A stretch of 64,000 nucleotides of DNA from Ascochyta rabiei (GCF_004011695.2 NC_082407.1:248001-312000), one strand, 5' to 3'; positions 13,108-25,800 are shown, counted from the first letter of the stretch. A program made the numbers and translations. The notes: generated from the sequence alone by a model not told the origin.

Positions 13108-16100
13108 TATTAACTTATTACTATTACTATCTAATCTAACAATTAAGAGTCTTACTGCCGCTATAATAAGCGCCAACAACAAGCAAAATAACGACTAGCC
13201 AAAGCTAGAGGGACGCAACGGTTATTCTTACCAACTTAAGCAACTAGGTCTCCTAGTACTACTAACTTAAGATTAAGTGCCAGTTGCAAGATACATAGCT
13301 GCTAGCAGACCCTAAAGGGGTGCAACTCTAATGCATACAACTAGAGGCGCTACTACCTCTAAAAATTATGTAATATAAACTAGCAATAAGCATAAGCAAT
13401 ACCTTAACTACGTTATTACAGACTATCTAAGCAGGTTAAAGCAGAACGTGTAGAATAACACATAAAGTAATAGACATGTTAATAACTACGCTGTAAATAC
13501 CTATAATCCTAATACAGGTATTAGACCTCTTAGAAAAGAGACAAGAGGTATATAAAGAAGATTGCAAAGACTATAAGCTTTACCTTAAGTTATATAAGAT
13601 ACTTAAGAAAGACTATTAAGATAAGAAAAGTAAAATATTAAGAATAGTTAAGTATATTCTTATAACAGTAACACTATATCTACAGCTAAGCTACTATGTA
13701 GAAAACAGAACGCTGCATAAATAGATAACTGCCTTCTAAGACACTGTTAGAGTGGACGTAGACAAAGAACAGGCGCAAGTACAAGAAAGATACTACGCTG
13801 TACTTAGACTAATACAAATAACTATAAATTAGGAGATATAGCTAAGTAAATACAATTAGGCAGTAACTTAAGCTAAGACCCTTAAGGTAGCTAAGGTTAT
13901 GCAAACATAAGCTGTTATTAATAATTTTCTAGGCTCTGTATCTAAGATAGTATTAACCTAGACTACAGCGTTCTAAGGGCTAGGATACAATAAGAAAGCT
14001 ATAAACAGGAAAAGAATAATAAAACTCTTCTGTAATTATATAAGCCTTTAACATCTACTAAGAGGGAAGCCTAAGAGCGCCTTTATAGTAGGAGAGGCAT
14101 TATACGCAGTAAGTAGTAAATCTAACTTAAACCTATAAAGGGACGCCTTTAGTAGAGAACTAAGAGCGCTATCTAACAACAATTATTAAGGCTAGGGAAA
14201 CCCTAGGTAAAGCAAAAGAAAGATAGATAGCTAAAGTGCTAGAACTAAGCAGTTCCTAGAGAGGAATACGGTAAGAGCTAAAGACATATATCCTGCCTGT
14301 AAACAGCGTTACAATATATCTAACTGCTACTATGTAAATACAGCTAAGGCACCTAAGTAGTTTAAGCTAAATAGAGGTGTTGTAAAACTAGTATAGTACA
14401 AGCTTAAATATAACAGTAACTTTTAAAAGAGAATATAGGCAATGTCCTAAGGGACTAAGTAACTGCAAATAATAACAGCGTCTTAATTAATTACTCTACA
14501 TATTAAGACGTCTTAAACACCAGACAAAATTATTAAGTAACTAGATAGCTAAAAAATTGCTTAGGTTAATAAAGGTAGTATAAAAGCAGCATATAGCGTA
14601 AGTAATTAAGGATATCTATTAAAGGAGGTATTTCTCCTAGATTCTAGCTTAACTACGCATATCTGTAATAACCTCTTAAGACTTAGAGACGTACGCTAGC
14701 TAGCAATAGGAGATTATATCTAGACTAGGAACTCTAAGGTCTAGATAGAAGGATATAGTACTATTAATATATTAGCAGAGGGATCTTAAGGCTAACAAGT
14801 ACTACGCTTAGACAATGTTGCGTAGTGCCTAGATTTCCTCTGTAACCTAGTATTATTTAGGCTACTCTAAAGACAAGGAATATAGTAGAATAAATAAGAA
14901 GATCTAACAATACTATGTTAAAGAAACAGTAACACTATAGCTATCCTAATAGAAAGCTTTAAATAGTAGGTTATTAAACAACTAAATATAGCTATAGCAG
15001 CACTCTATATACATATAAATTATAATAGAAGATTACTATAGAAAGTAATAGCTATAATGTAGTATAAGAGGCTTAGACATCTAGGACTATCTGTAATTAA
15101 GCACCTTATGTATTAATCTAAGGGGGTAAAGATTAAAGGCATTATAATAGTGTAATGTAACATATATAGATAATTAAAATTAAAGTATTAAATATAAAGA
15201 ACCCTATAATTAAATAATAAAGGCCTAGGCAAATAAATAGCTATAGACTTCTATAAATATAAAGCAGAAAGCTTTAACAAGGAAAAGAGTTAAATGCTTA
15301 TTACCTGCTAACACTCTTAGTACGTGTAGGACTTCTACTTTAAGGACAATAGGCCTGTAAGATCTATTATCTATCTACTTAGGATCTTTATCTAGTTCTT
15401 AAAGAAACAGTTTAATATTTTAGTTAAGGTAATTAAGATAGATAATAAAATTGTTACAGTTAAATAAGAGGTTAAGAGATAGTGCACGTTCTTCTTAATA
15501 AGACTTAAGCCTTCTACTCTAGACATATAAGCTTAAAATAGAGGAGCTAAACGCTTAGAGGGTGTAATAAAAGAGAAGGTATATGTAATTTGCCTAGACG
15601 CAAATCTACTAGAGGAACTCTAGCTAGAAATTACTAGAGCAGTAGTATACCTATACAATTAGACACTAAATTATCTAAATAAGTAGGGATTACTATATAA
15701 TGTATTCTTTATACGCATAGCTACTATAAATAGGATAGTTACCAGACCTTAAAAACTAAACTAGGCTTACTTAAGAGCATACAGATGCAAAGTATTTACT
15801 ATAACTAATAATACTTATTAAAGAAAATTAAGGCTATAAAGACTAGACCTAAAGGCATAGATTAGATACTTAGTAGGATACTAGTCTACCAACATATACC
15901 AAATCTAGGTCCTATTAATAGCTAAAGTAATTAGTACCTGTAATGTGGTGTTTAATAAAGAAACAATATTTAACAGTAAAATAGAGGACATTATAGAAAA
16001 CCTTATGCATATTATATTAGAGGAAATTACAATATAGATTAGCATAGTTAAACTCCTAGCTATACAGAGCTATATATCTAAAACTAAAACATTCTATAAA

Positions 16101-18079
16101 GATAAGATAACACAGGAGAACACTCTACGTGCTAAACAACCCTAATATTACTAAGGCAGGAAGATTATAGAGGCATACCTAACGCCTCTACTAACTCCTC
16201 TGCTAGCAGTATTCCTAACTAAATAGATAAACTATAATAAGACAATAGACTAACTTAAACAAGACTAAGAAACGTCTGTAACAACGCTGTAGGCAGCTGT
16301 ATTTATAGCAGGCACTAAGGTAGGACACCTTAGTTAATATAAAGGAAAACCTTTTAATAAAGCTTAATTAAAGAGGATTATAGTAAAGGGAATTAAGCTG
16401 CAATAGAACAAACTCCTGCTATTACCTACAGCATACTTAAAGCTAGAGGAGCACCCTCTCTACAAGATGTTTAAACAAGCAGAAAACAAACACCTATAAA
16501 GCTACAAACGAATAGAGTAATAGACTAAAGTTCTAGCAGCTCTAGTTTAGAAGTTTAGATAATAAATACATAACTGCATGTGGGTTTATATATACAAGTT
16601 TAACAAACACTACTACCTTAATAAGTACAAAGTAAGGCTTGTAGTTAGAGGAGACTAATAATATAATATTATGTTATAAGATATATATACAGCAACACTT
16701 ACAGGCTAATTACTTAGAATACTAATAGCAATTACTGCAAAATATAATCTTAAACTAAAATAATAGGATGTTATAAATGCGTTTGTCTATATAGCTATTA
16801 ACCGCAAAATATATATAAGGATGCTAAGAGGATACTAGAAGATAGGCACCTTACTAAAGGTATAGAAAGCCTTGTACAGACTCTACATCTCCCCTCTACT
16901 TTAGCAGAAGGAATTTATAGCAATATTAGCTAGAATTAGATTTAAATAAGTACTATAAGAGCTATACTATATAATTAAGGATAGAATAATTATCTTCTTC
17001 TATATAGACAACATTATAATTGCGTACTACCTAAAGCACAAATAAGAGGTAGATAATGCTATTAAACAGATATAGGAGCAATACCTGTGCACTAGAGGAG
17101 ACAACCTTCAATAGTTCCTTAGTGTAGAAGTCTAATATAATAGATAGTAATAGACAATTTAATTGTTATAAGCTGCATACGTTAACAAGATTAATTAATT
17201 AGTAGCTAGATAGGACGTAAGGCATAATACGCTAATGTCTAGAATTAAACTTAAGCCTAGGAACAGTCTAGCTAAACTACTAGAGATTAATTAATATTAG
17301 TAAAAGATTAGATCCCTGTTGTTTATAGTAGTAACTACTTAACCTAATATAGCGTTTGCTACGTCGCAACTTACACGCTTTCTAGTTAACCTAAGTAATA
17401 AACACTAAGACACTGCTAACTAAGTACTTCTGTCCCTACAGAAGATAAGGAATCTGTTACTTAACTTTAGACAGGGCAAAGGACTTAAAGTTGCAAGCAA
17501 CGTATTATTTGCTAACAACACTGTAGACTAGAAGAGTTCCTAAGGATACGCTATTAAGCTATTTAGAGGACTTATTGCCTAGAGAGTAAATAAACAAGAT
17601 ACTATTACAACGTTAACCACTAAGGCTAAGCTCCTAGCACTGTCTTAAGTAGCTAAGGAAGCAATATTTACCTCTTAACTATTAAAAGAGCTTTAGGTAA
17701 CCCTAAGTAATCCTACAATTACAATTAAATACAACAATATGCAGATAATACGTCTAGTTACTACAGACATTACTAAGATATAAACTAAACTTTAGTATGT
17801 TAATATACATAACTACTAGTTATAATAAGAAGTTAACTATAAAATAATTAAAGTAGAATATATCCTATCTAACAACATAATTACAGATAGATTTACAAAG
17901 TTATTACTAATTAGCAAATAGGCTAGCTTTCTTAATTAGTTAGGACTTGTTAAGGGCTAGAAGGGTACATTAAGGGATATCCTACTTAAGAAGATGCAAG
18001 AGTAACTAGAGGACCTTACATAAAAGAGTTAATTAACTAGTTTACGCAGCTTATAATAGGATTCTAAGCTAAGGGAGTG

Positions 18080-18247
18080 TGTTAAATAAAAGGTATTAGA
18101 GAAATAGGTTAGGTAATATACCTGCTAAGAAACTGTGCAGGGGCCCCCACCAGAACCTAGATAAGACGAAAATCACCCTTACATAGAACAAGAACAGATC
18201 ATTAATACATTATTATTAACTTATTACTATTACCATCCAATCTGACA
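18080..18247 (+). repeat. 3' LTR of Copia copy 1
   Basis: 168 bp, starting TGTTAAATAAAAGG and ending ATCTGACA, followed by the ATACT target duplication. It keeps more G and C than the 5' LTR (for example GGGGCCCCCACCAG), so the two LTRs have been mutated to different extents. Confidence 0.92.
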
Positions 18248-19683
18248 ATACTACTTTTATACTACCTTTATTAACCTAAGCAATCTTTTAGCTATCTAGT
18301 TACTTAATAATCTTGTCTAGTGTTTAAGACGTCTTAATGTGTAGAGTAATTAATTAAGAGTTTGTTATTACTAGGCAGGGTTGCTTTAAACTAGTATTTA
18401 GTTTGTTTACTATTCTTTATAAGTCTAGCTTATGTTAAAGTTTATACTATACTAGCTTTATAATATTTTAATTTAGTTTAAACTACTTAGGGGGTTCTAA
18501 ATTATTATTAATATAGTAATAGTTACTAATGTTATAGCGCTGTTTACAAGCTAGACATATGTCTAAAGCTTCTGCTATATTCCTTCTTTAGAATTACTTA
18601 GACTTATTGCTTAACGTATTTATTTTACGCTTTAATTACCTTTAGTTTAGGGCTGTACATAGCGCTCTAATTTATATACTTAAGGCGTCCCTCTGTATGT
18701 TTAAGTTAGATTTACTACTTACTATAAAGGCTCTACTATCTGTTATAAAGGTACTTTTTATTCTATCTTATATTAGATAGGCTAGGCTTATATACTTAGA
18801 GAAGAGTTTTATTATCTATGTTCTTTCTATATTACTTTAGTTGCTTCCTGTACTAGTAAATGTTGCTATCTATACTAGGGCAATCTTTAAGACTACTTTT
18901 AGGAAGTTGTCTATAACTAGCTTACTCTATATTATGTCCCCTATTTTAAGGGCTTCTACGCAAGTTAAAGCTTAGTTATATTTACTAAGCTATAGTTCCT
19001 AATTTTATAGGATTCTTATAGGCTTTAGTACTTTATAGTACCTTTCTTATACCCTTCTAATCTTATTATTAAAATCTACTCCTACTGCTACCTAGATATT
19101 TGTAATCTAGGTCTATAGGGTGCTGTGTTTATTAAAGCAGCTTACTTATAGATAAGGGCTAACTATAGTATTTAAGTGTTTTATTATTATAGCTATATAT
19201 TTCTATTTATCTTAGTAGTTTTACTTATATATTTTATATAAGTTAAAAATTATTTTAAATTCTTACGCTTTACTGTTGTATGCTTCCTTTCCTTCTACTA
19301 AGAGTTCTAAGTATTATATTAGGGTATTAGTTATTACTACAAAGGTATTAATAGGGTTAATTAATTCTTATGTAGTTATGTATGTATTACCCCTTATAGT
19401 TTATATTAAGGAGGATGCCTAAGTGCTCCTTAGAGCAGAGGCTGGTTTATATTCTAAGATAAGTAGAAGTTGTAGTTTAATAGGCTTTGCGCGTAGTTAA
19501 GTGTTACCTTCTAGGTCTATAATGTCCTAGATTTCTAGAGCTTTGCATTACATCTTAAGTTAGCAATACTAGGAGATCTATTTACTTAAGTTAGTAAGAA
19601 TAACTGTCGCGTCCCTCTAGCTTTGGCTAGTTGCTATTTTGCTTATTTTTAGTGCTTATTATAGCAGCAGTAAGACTCTTAAT

Positions 19684-19851
19684 TATTAGATTAGATAGTA
19701 ATAGTAATAAGTTAATAATAATATATTAATAATCTGTCCTTGTTCTATGTAAGGGTGATTTTCGTCTTATCTAGGTTCTGGTGGGGGCCCCTACACGGTT
19801 TCTTAGCAGGTATATCGCCTAACCCATTTCTCTAATACCTTTCATTTAATA
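19684..19851 (-). repeat. LTR (5') of Copia copy 2
   Basis: A 168-bp LTR in reverse orientation, the same length as the LTR of copy 1. Read on the minus strand it should start TGTTAAATGAAAGG; here the second base is mutated (TA for TG). It differs from the copy 1 LTRs mainly by transitions. The five bases to its right (19852-19856, tatgt) are the candidate target duplication, but the partner is not in the window. Confidence 0.85.
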
Positions 19852-19856
19852 TATGT

Positions 19857-20830
19857 AAAGGTAAGCATGCTAGTTTCTTTACTATAATCTAATTGTAGAA
19901 AGTGTAGAAATATACTACCTTCTTTTACACAGTTAAGGTACTGCTATACAGCACTAACTGCTATTAAGTTTAATACCCTAACATATACCTAGATAATAAA
20001 CTAGAAGTAGGTATCTCTTCTAGTATTTATCTTAATGCTGTACAGCTTTAACTTATTATGCCTATTAATTAACTAGAGCTAATTTAGGCCTAGAACAATG
20101 TACTCTCCTCTTCTTCTTTGTAAGTCTCCCCTTCTCCTCTCTACAGCCTCTTAATGTAAGGCTTTATAAGCCTTAAATAGTGTATCTCTCTGTACGAAGT
20201 AACTACCTAACTACAAGTAAGTGTATAGAAACTCTCTTCTATAGCCATTAATAGGTCTAGTAAGAAGACCCTCTTAGACTGCCTCGTACGCGAGCTAAAG
20301 AGCTCTCTCTTACTCTTAAGGTGCCTTTATCCTCCTCTTTAGGCCTAACCTAAATCTTATTCGTACTAAGGCACCTTTAGTAAGAAAGATACCTTTCTTC
20401 TAAAGGTCCTCTAGTATCCTAGTGTTGTTAGCGTTATCCTAAATAAACCACTCTGCTATCTTTCTTTTAGTGCATTTATCTACCTCTGTACAAAGATGTT
20501 TGCTAACACCCTAATTTTTAAATGCAGTCTTAATAGCTTGTACGCTAATCTTTAGCTGCTGTTTATCCTCTAACTAGGTCTGTAAGTCCTTGTACGTTAC
20601 ACCTTTCTAGAAGAGGTTAATAAGGTCCTCCTTGTATGGTGTAAGGTTCTTCTAAGGGCGTCCTATCAATAATAATTAGAGACAGCTTCATAGATTTTAA
20701 GACTTTTTATACTTTTTAAGATGGATAGATTATATTAGATGTGTATTGTTAGGGGATCTAATTACTTATACAGTTATCACGTTGCTAAGGTTTAAAATTC
20801 TAGTGCGGGGTGTTAAAAAAATCGTATTTG
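19857..20830 (-). mobile_element. Fragment of another RIP-degraded transposon
   Basis: Between the Copia LTR and ordinary sequence lies AT-rich DNA poor in CCA/TGG. On the minus strand, 20670 to about 20110 reads as one frame past stops: KNLTPYKEDLINLF, then helix-turn-helix-like VQAIKTAFKNQGVSKH, then TRPINGYRREFLYTYLQ. This resembles the N-terminal region of fungal transposon proteins that carry an integrase-core domain. I recognise the style, not a named family. No catalytic core is visible, so it is a 5' fragment. The sequence returns to normal composition near 20820. Confidence 0.5.
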
Positions 20831-21148
20831 CACGAAAATCGCTAACCGTCCACGATACTTAGGGCAAGAACACGAGTCTTGTCTCGACGCGTCCCCGCGA
20901 CGCGCAGATGCCTCATCCTACAAAATCCCACACTGACGGGCATTAACCACCCACGTCACCTGCACTCTTTGGGACCAGGATCAATCCAAGGATCCTACGT
21001 AGCAACGCTTAAGTAAGGCATCATGCTGCACCTCCATGCTCGCGTGTCTGTAATTGTGTCACTCAAAACGCTTGATAGTCTTTGTGAGGTGAAGGCGAGC
21101 ACGGATTCCCTCGTTTGTTTAAGCTTTTCAACTGGCGGTATCCTGATT

Positions 21149-21164
21149 CCCCCCCCCCCCCCCC
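21149..21164 (+). repeat. Run of 16 cytosines
   Basis: An uninterrupted poly-C tract 150 bp upstream of the ATG at 21312, inside the likely promoter or 5' leader of that gene. The pyrimidine-rich flanks (to about 21240) are typical of fungal core promoters. The run length is prone to assembly error. Confidence 0.95.
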
Positions 21165-21311
21165 ATTTTTCAAGCGAATCTCATCTTCTTCGCCATCTTC
21201 CATTCTATCCTTCTCACCATCCTCCATCTCCACTCAGGTCAGATTCACGGCAACGAACTGCGCGACGATCAACAGCGTGACCTGCACCCTCCAGCTCACG
21301 CCGCAGTCGCA

Positions 21312-22248
21312 ATGCTTGAAGTCATCGCAGACGTACCGTACGGCGACGCGGCAATCAAAGACGTTAACGAGCTGATTAAGCCTAGCTTGAGCGCGGTCAG
21401 TACCTCAGTAGATGGCAGCGAGCGGCTCTTGGAGAATGAGCTACTGCGCCATCTGTTCGACTTGATTGGCGCGAGTGGTATCACTGAAGATGGGTGGCTC
21501 TTTTGCTCTCGCGTTGTGGATTCTTCCTACCGTCAGCGCGAGGCCCAAACGGACAGTGAAACCGAGATGGACAGCGAGGCCAGCGGCGCATCAGCCTCAG
21601 CGCAGCGAGGCCCCGTCCAACTGCACGACCTCCAGAATAACGGGCAGGATGAGTACGATTTTCTTGCACCTCTGCTTGGCGTGCGACAGTACTGATGTCA
21701 CCTCTAGATGCTGGGTCGTCAGCCAGGTGCTATACGACCGCGGCTATCCCTTCACCAGGCCGCCTGGCGATCCGACGCGCACTGTACCTGTGCAAGCCGT
21801 CACATCAAGTTGCAGCAGCCAAGACACGGTGTTTAGCAACATTCCTCTAACGCCACCTAGCACGCCCGTCCTGAAGTCTGTTCAAGTTTACCACAAGCAG
21901 GCATGCATGTCTGATGACTCTCTGGCCATGAGACTCGAGGAAGCCTCTTCGCTACTACAAGTATACACTAGCCATGCAGCACACCAGTCATCCAGTCCGG
22001 TCAACTCACATTCGTCTACGCTAGAGTCACCATCACGTATGTCTGCAGGTATGTTGCTCAAATCAGAGCGGAGCTCCAGCCACTCTTCTATCGTTAACGT
22101 GGCCAAGCAAGTCGACGGGTACGCTGATGCTCACCCTGGCTCGGCAGTTACTTTTTGCACACTGACCGGAGCCGTAAAGGACGGTGATGAAGAGCACAAT
22201 GCCTACCATCAGCACGGGGATCAAAGATTGTTAGAGGTTGAGGGCTAG
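21312..22248 (+). CDS. Hypothetical protein, two exons, possibly truncated
   Basis: I do not recognise the family. Proposed exons are 21312-21652 and 21708-22248 with a 55-bp intron (GTACGA...CTCTAG, CTGAT branch-like); the join is in frame and gives 293 residues. The N-terminus is ordered-looking (starts MLEVIADVPYGDAAIKDV, later LLENELLRHLFDLIGASG); the rest is Ser/Thr/Pro-rich and probably disordered. There is no signal peptide or membrane segment. The frame ends at TAG 22248, but after TAG and TAA six bases apart it stays open to 22479, so the present stop may be a nonsense mutation (see findings). It is the first ordinary sequence right of the transposon block. Confidence 0.5.
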
Positions 22249-22475
22249 GTCTAAGTAATCGAACATACCCACGTAGATGCAACGCACCCAGCTATATGCA
22301 ACGTCCAGGACGGGTCAGATCTTCTCAAGCTGGATGGCTCGAACGATGAGCTCATCGACTACGCCGTCGTGAAAACTCAAGCAACTGTCGGCCGGACATA
22401 TTCCACAATGGAAGAAACCGAAGCTCAACCTGTGCTACAGAGGCACTACTTTGTGCTTCTGATCACGATCATTTA

Positions 22476-22868
22476 TTGAAAAGTCGAAACGCTGACGAAG
22501 GCTCCTATTTTTGCGCGATGAGCCTAGATTTAACGAATCCCACAGCCGGGCGGGTGCCAGAAGAATTAAGAAAGATAAAATACTTGCCATTACAGATTGC
22601 TGCTTCCATATCGGATGAGATTTTTACAGAAAAAAGCAGATCGCCGAAATTTTTTGCGCACGAGGGATCAACTGGCCCCGCATCACAAGGGCAGATGTAC
22701 CCTCGTGTACTTATTGGCATCAGACCTTGTCCACCAAGGTGGTTTGGTAGATGGGATGCATTTGCATCACTGAACATTTCGTCACCTACCATACACGGAA
22801 TAGTAGTGCAAGCAAGGATCATCTCAATCACTGATTATTGTATCGAAAGCTTGATTACCCGAGAGTAG
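22476..22868 (+). CDS. Short open frame, 130 residues, doubtful
   Basis: An ATG-to-stop frame without recognisable domain, signal peptide or repeat. It begins where the read-through frame of the preceding gene ends. An antisense frame of 108 codons overlaps it, so composition alone could explain its length. It is listed only because it is the longest frame in an otherwise empty stretch. Confidence 0.15.
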   Translation: MKSRNADEGSYFCAMSLDLTNPTAGRVPEELRKIKYLPLQIAASISDEIFTEKSRSPKFFAHEGSTGPASQGQMYPRVLIGIRPCPPRWFGRWDAFASLNISSPTIHGIVVQARIISITDYCIESLITRE

Positions 22869-25800
22869 TTTGCTAACTCGCCCTGATCACAAGGTCTAGA
22901 CATTGGTCAGCGTCCGTACCGCGTCTTAGCTGTGATACCATTGAAAAGGGCCGAGTGTAACCGTAATTGGGATGGTAAAAGACAGCAGCCGCACCTTTCT
23001 TTCAGTTCCGTCAAAACTACGTATTTCCATCTCAAGGTTTTGATTCCATGCTATGCAACTTAAGCTAGAGTCGCTTGCACAAACTGTGATTCAAGGGCTC
23101 AGTATTGATCCTAGGAGATGCCGTCTTACTTCTGCCTCGACGGTCTAGCTTGCATCGTCGAGCCTGACAAAACGATGTCGCGTTCATCAGCAGCAGAGTT
23201 GGGAGCAATGAATCATCTTTGTTTCATAGGATGGGGCTTAAAGATTCTCACAATATGTGTGTAGTTAAATTTTAATCTATACTTACGTTAATAGAAGTCT
23301 GATTTTTACGCACGTTCTTCTTTTTATACATAACACCAACTGAAGCATTTGAGGACTAGAAATTAATACGTTTGAGCGACATAATATGCTCCTTACTACA
23401 ATCCTATCACAGAATTGTTTACATCATCTACCCCCGTCACTGTCCGTGTCAATGGAACTAGGAGGAGCCCACCCCATCAGCTCTAGCTCTTCAGCTTAGT
23501 AGCCTTATTTTACGGAATGAGAATTTCCTGCTGAGTTCAAAGCCAAAACCTTAACCGAATGGTATAAAGAGTCAAATTCGGCATCAGGCGATCAACTCGT
23601 CCGCGTTTTCATGCTCAATGTCACGCGATCGGGCACTGTTGTCACTCCATGCGATCCAATAGCGTTTACATCTTATAACAAGTTTTAACTTACTATTCAT
23701 AGTCGATCTTAGGCGCGTAGTGGATTCAGGCCACCAAGACACCACTATTCGGAATGTTCATGACACAGAAAACGACTTAGTAGCTTAATCTTGGATTCAA
23801 GTTATGCTCTTTGATTACAACAGTTTTACAGAACAAAAATTGCGATATTAAACCAGAAATTCTGCTCACGCGGTGTGGATATGCATCGGGGGCGATTTAC
23901 CAACAGTATCTCTTGTTGGTTTCGAATGGACTTTCGATTTCTAGTCCAAGCAACAGGAGGTCAATGCTGGAAACGTTCTCATGGAAATCGAGGTGAGTAG
24001 GAATGATAAATTAAGCTGGTCCGTTGCAGATTCAGACGATTTGATGGATACTCAATATTGGCGCGTCTTGACGCTTTGCCAACCAACCCAACCTGATCGC
24101 TGCAGTCCCCAGAAATAGTCTGATGTTGTGATTCATATGCACGGTGAGGAGAGTATCACTTCTGCATTCCGTTCTTCGCAAAGGTGCCTATGCTCGATGA
24201 CATGCATTTCTATGAGCATGCGATAGCGAATGATCGCGACTCACACTTTTGGGGAATGGAACATTGCCGGTTCATTCCCACCCACTCTCCATCGTACTTC
24301 TAAACCGTCATTACCAGAAACTGGCCATGGGGATGTGGTATAAGCAAACCACCTTCTTGTATGATCTTATTGGCCAAGTACAGAGTGGTTCCATGTTCTG
24401 GGTTTTCCCCCTCCAAACAATTCAGGGGCTACGGCCACCGCCAGCAGTTTAGCCTCACATGCGTAATTTTGAAACTGGCATTCCTTTAACTAAGCAGGCA
24501 ATGGGATTCCTTCAAGATGGAAGAGAGTGACAATTCTAGCCACCTCTGTTGAGCTTGCCGAAGCTTGAGATCAAAATCTGTTTTTATTGACTTCTCTCTT
24601 GCTATCATTTCGGGGACACCTGGCCCTCGGGGTCGTTCATTGGTCTCGTGAAGACTCTCGGTCAATCTTCATTTTTCGCCAACCTGTTCTGCGAGGCGAT
24701 GGAGCGCTTCCTAGAAGACTATCCTCGCCCACGTGTCGTACCCTGCCAGGGGCAAGTCGGATTTGCATCTAAAGCCTTTCTAAGTTCCAATCTCAAGCGC
24801 CCTCACAGAGAAGATAGTCAGCCGCTGCGTTTATCAGATGAAACTGAGTTGAAATATCAGAGCCCAGTCAAACATGTTGTTCATCCTTTGGGTAGCTAGC
24901 TGGAGGGTGCCTATCGAAAGCGTCTCATTACATTCTTTTAGTCCAAGCCGCAACAGGCCGAAGTTGTCACAACCTATGATAGTTTCGCATCCCTCCACCT
25001 CCTCTTCATGGTGCTTTACCTCTCTCGTCTTGTACAATTGTGTTGACGTAACAGGTCTGCTGCTGGATGAAAATGCGTCAGTACGAACAGGTACTTGCGA
25101 GGGAACACTTTGGGTACTTATCCCTCATGTACTCTGGGGCGCTATTAGGCGATTTCATTGGCATGCTTTCACACGTCGGCATAGTATAGGTAGCATGATA
25201 CCCCCGGCGCAATGGGGTTGTAAAAATTCGCTCTATCAGTGACACTGGAAACGACGACTTCACCTGTGCCCTCATCCTCTTCTAGTCGCCTTCTCGTACG
25301 CTCACAGCGGTCTACCCGCGTTGTCCGTTGCGCGACAACGATGCCTGACTAAATCCTCTGCGGTTCATAAGGCAGACGGGCAGCTTGATGAAATTAAAAT
25401 GATTCAATTCACCACCCAATACAGCTTGCAGTGTAAAGAGTACCCATCTATCGTCATTCTTTGCGTATTTCAAGGTCAGGCCAATGCCTCGGCGAAGCAG
25501 CGACCCGGTGCAGATGAGTCAGCCTGTCGCCGATGAGCATATGTTGGAAAGCAAGTCAAGCTGCTTGCGACCCCATACTAAGCGACCTAGTATCGCCTTC
25601 CTTCTCAAATCATTGTTCTGTTACATGCGTAAAAGTGATGTATAGTTTGCACGTTCCGTTGCGTGATAACAGAAGTATTACACCCATGTTTTCAAGATGC
25701 TCTGGAGGTCCACAGCAAGTCGCAAAGGCGGCTGTTCGTCATGATGCTGGTCAAATCACTCAAAGAGTACGTTTCACTCGCGAGGCTGAGGTAGCATTAC

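Larger units (their letters stand above)
11109..13141 (+). repeat. 5' LTR of Copia copy 1, interrupted by pogo copy 2
   Basis: The LTR is 11109-11244 (136 bp) plus 13110-13141 (32 bp), which sums to 168 bp, exactly the length of the 3' LTR. The pogo element and one TA fill the gap. Differences from the 3' LTR are transitions only in the stretch compared (for example gcga/gtaa, ccctactag/ccccaccag), as expected for RIP rather than random decay. Confidence 0.9.
11109..18247 (+). mobile_element. Ty1/Copia retrotransposon copy 1, complete, RIP-degraded
   Basis: Two 168-bp LTRs (TGTTA...TGACA or TAACA) enclose the element, and ATACT at 11104-11108 and 18248-18252 is an exact 5-bp target duplication. 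After removing the nested pogo copy and its TA duplication, the element is about 5,274 bp. Reading past stops gives gag (13190-14300, with a mutated zinc knuckle near 14290), protease (about 14640), GAG-pre-integrase and integrase (15040-15800), reverse transcriptase (16480-17200, LKLKQQDVINAFV-like, KALYRLYISPLL and a YVDD box changed to YIDN) and RNase H (17540-17880). Protease-integrase-RT-RNase H is the Copia order. A purine-rich tract (aagctaagggag) precedes the 3' LTR. The length is near that of Elsa of Parastagonospora nodorum (from memory). Confidence 0.93.
9865..19851 (-). mobile_element. Ty1/Copia copy 2, inverted, partial, split by Copia copy 1
   Basis: Two blocks, 18253-19851 and 9865-11108, are the reverse complement of contiguous parts of the complete Copia at 11109-18247. 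Together they hold one LTR (19684-19851, the 5' LTR of this minus-strand copy), gag, protease and the first part of integrase. The copy stops at 9865 where the Gypsy 3' LTR begins; the missing reverse transcriptase and 3' LTR should lie left of the window if Gypsy inserted into it. Copia copy 1 sits inside it with a 5-bp target duplication. The sequence is heavily mutated, with almost no CCA/TCA/TGG/TGA, and no frame is usable. Confidence 0.85.

Noticed and set aside
1..20000. Possible stop-codon reassignment (TAG/TAA read as Gln)
   Set aside because: The in-frame stops are confined to transposons and dead genes, come with loss of TGG and TGA on both strands, and active-site codons are also changed. 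Mutation explains this; the live genes use normal stops.
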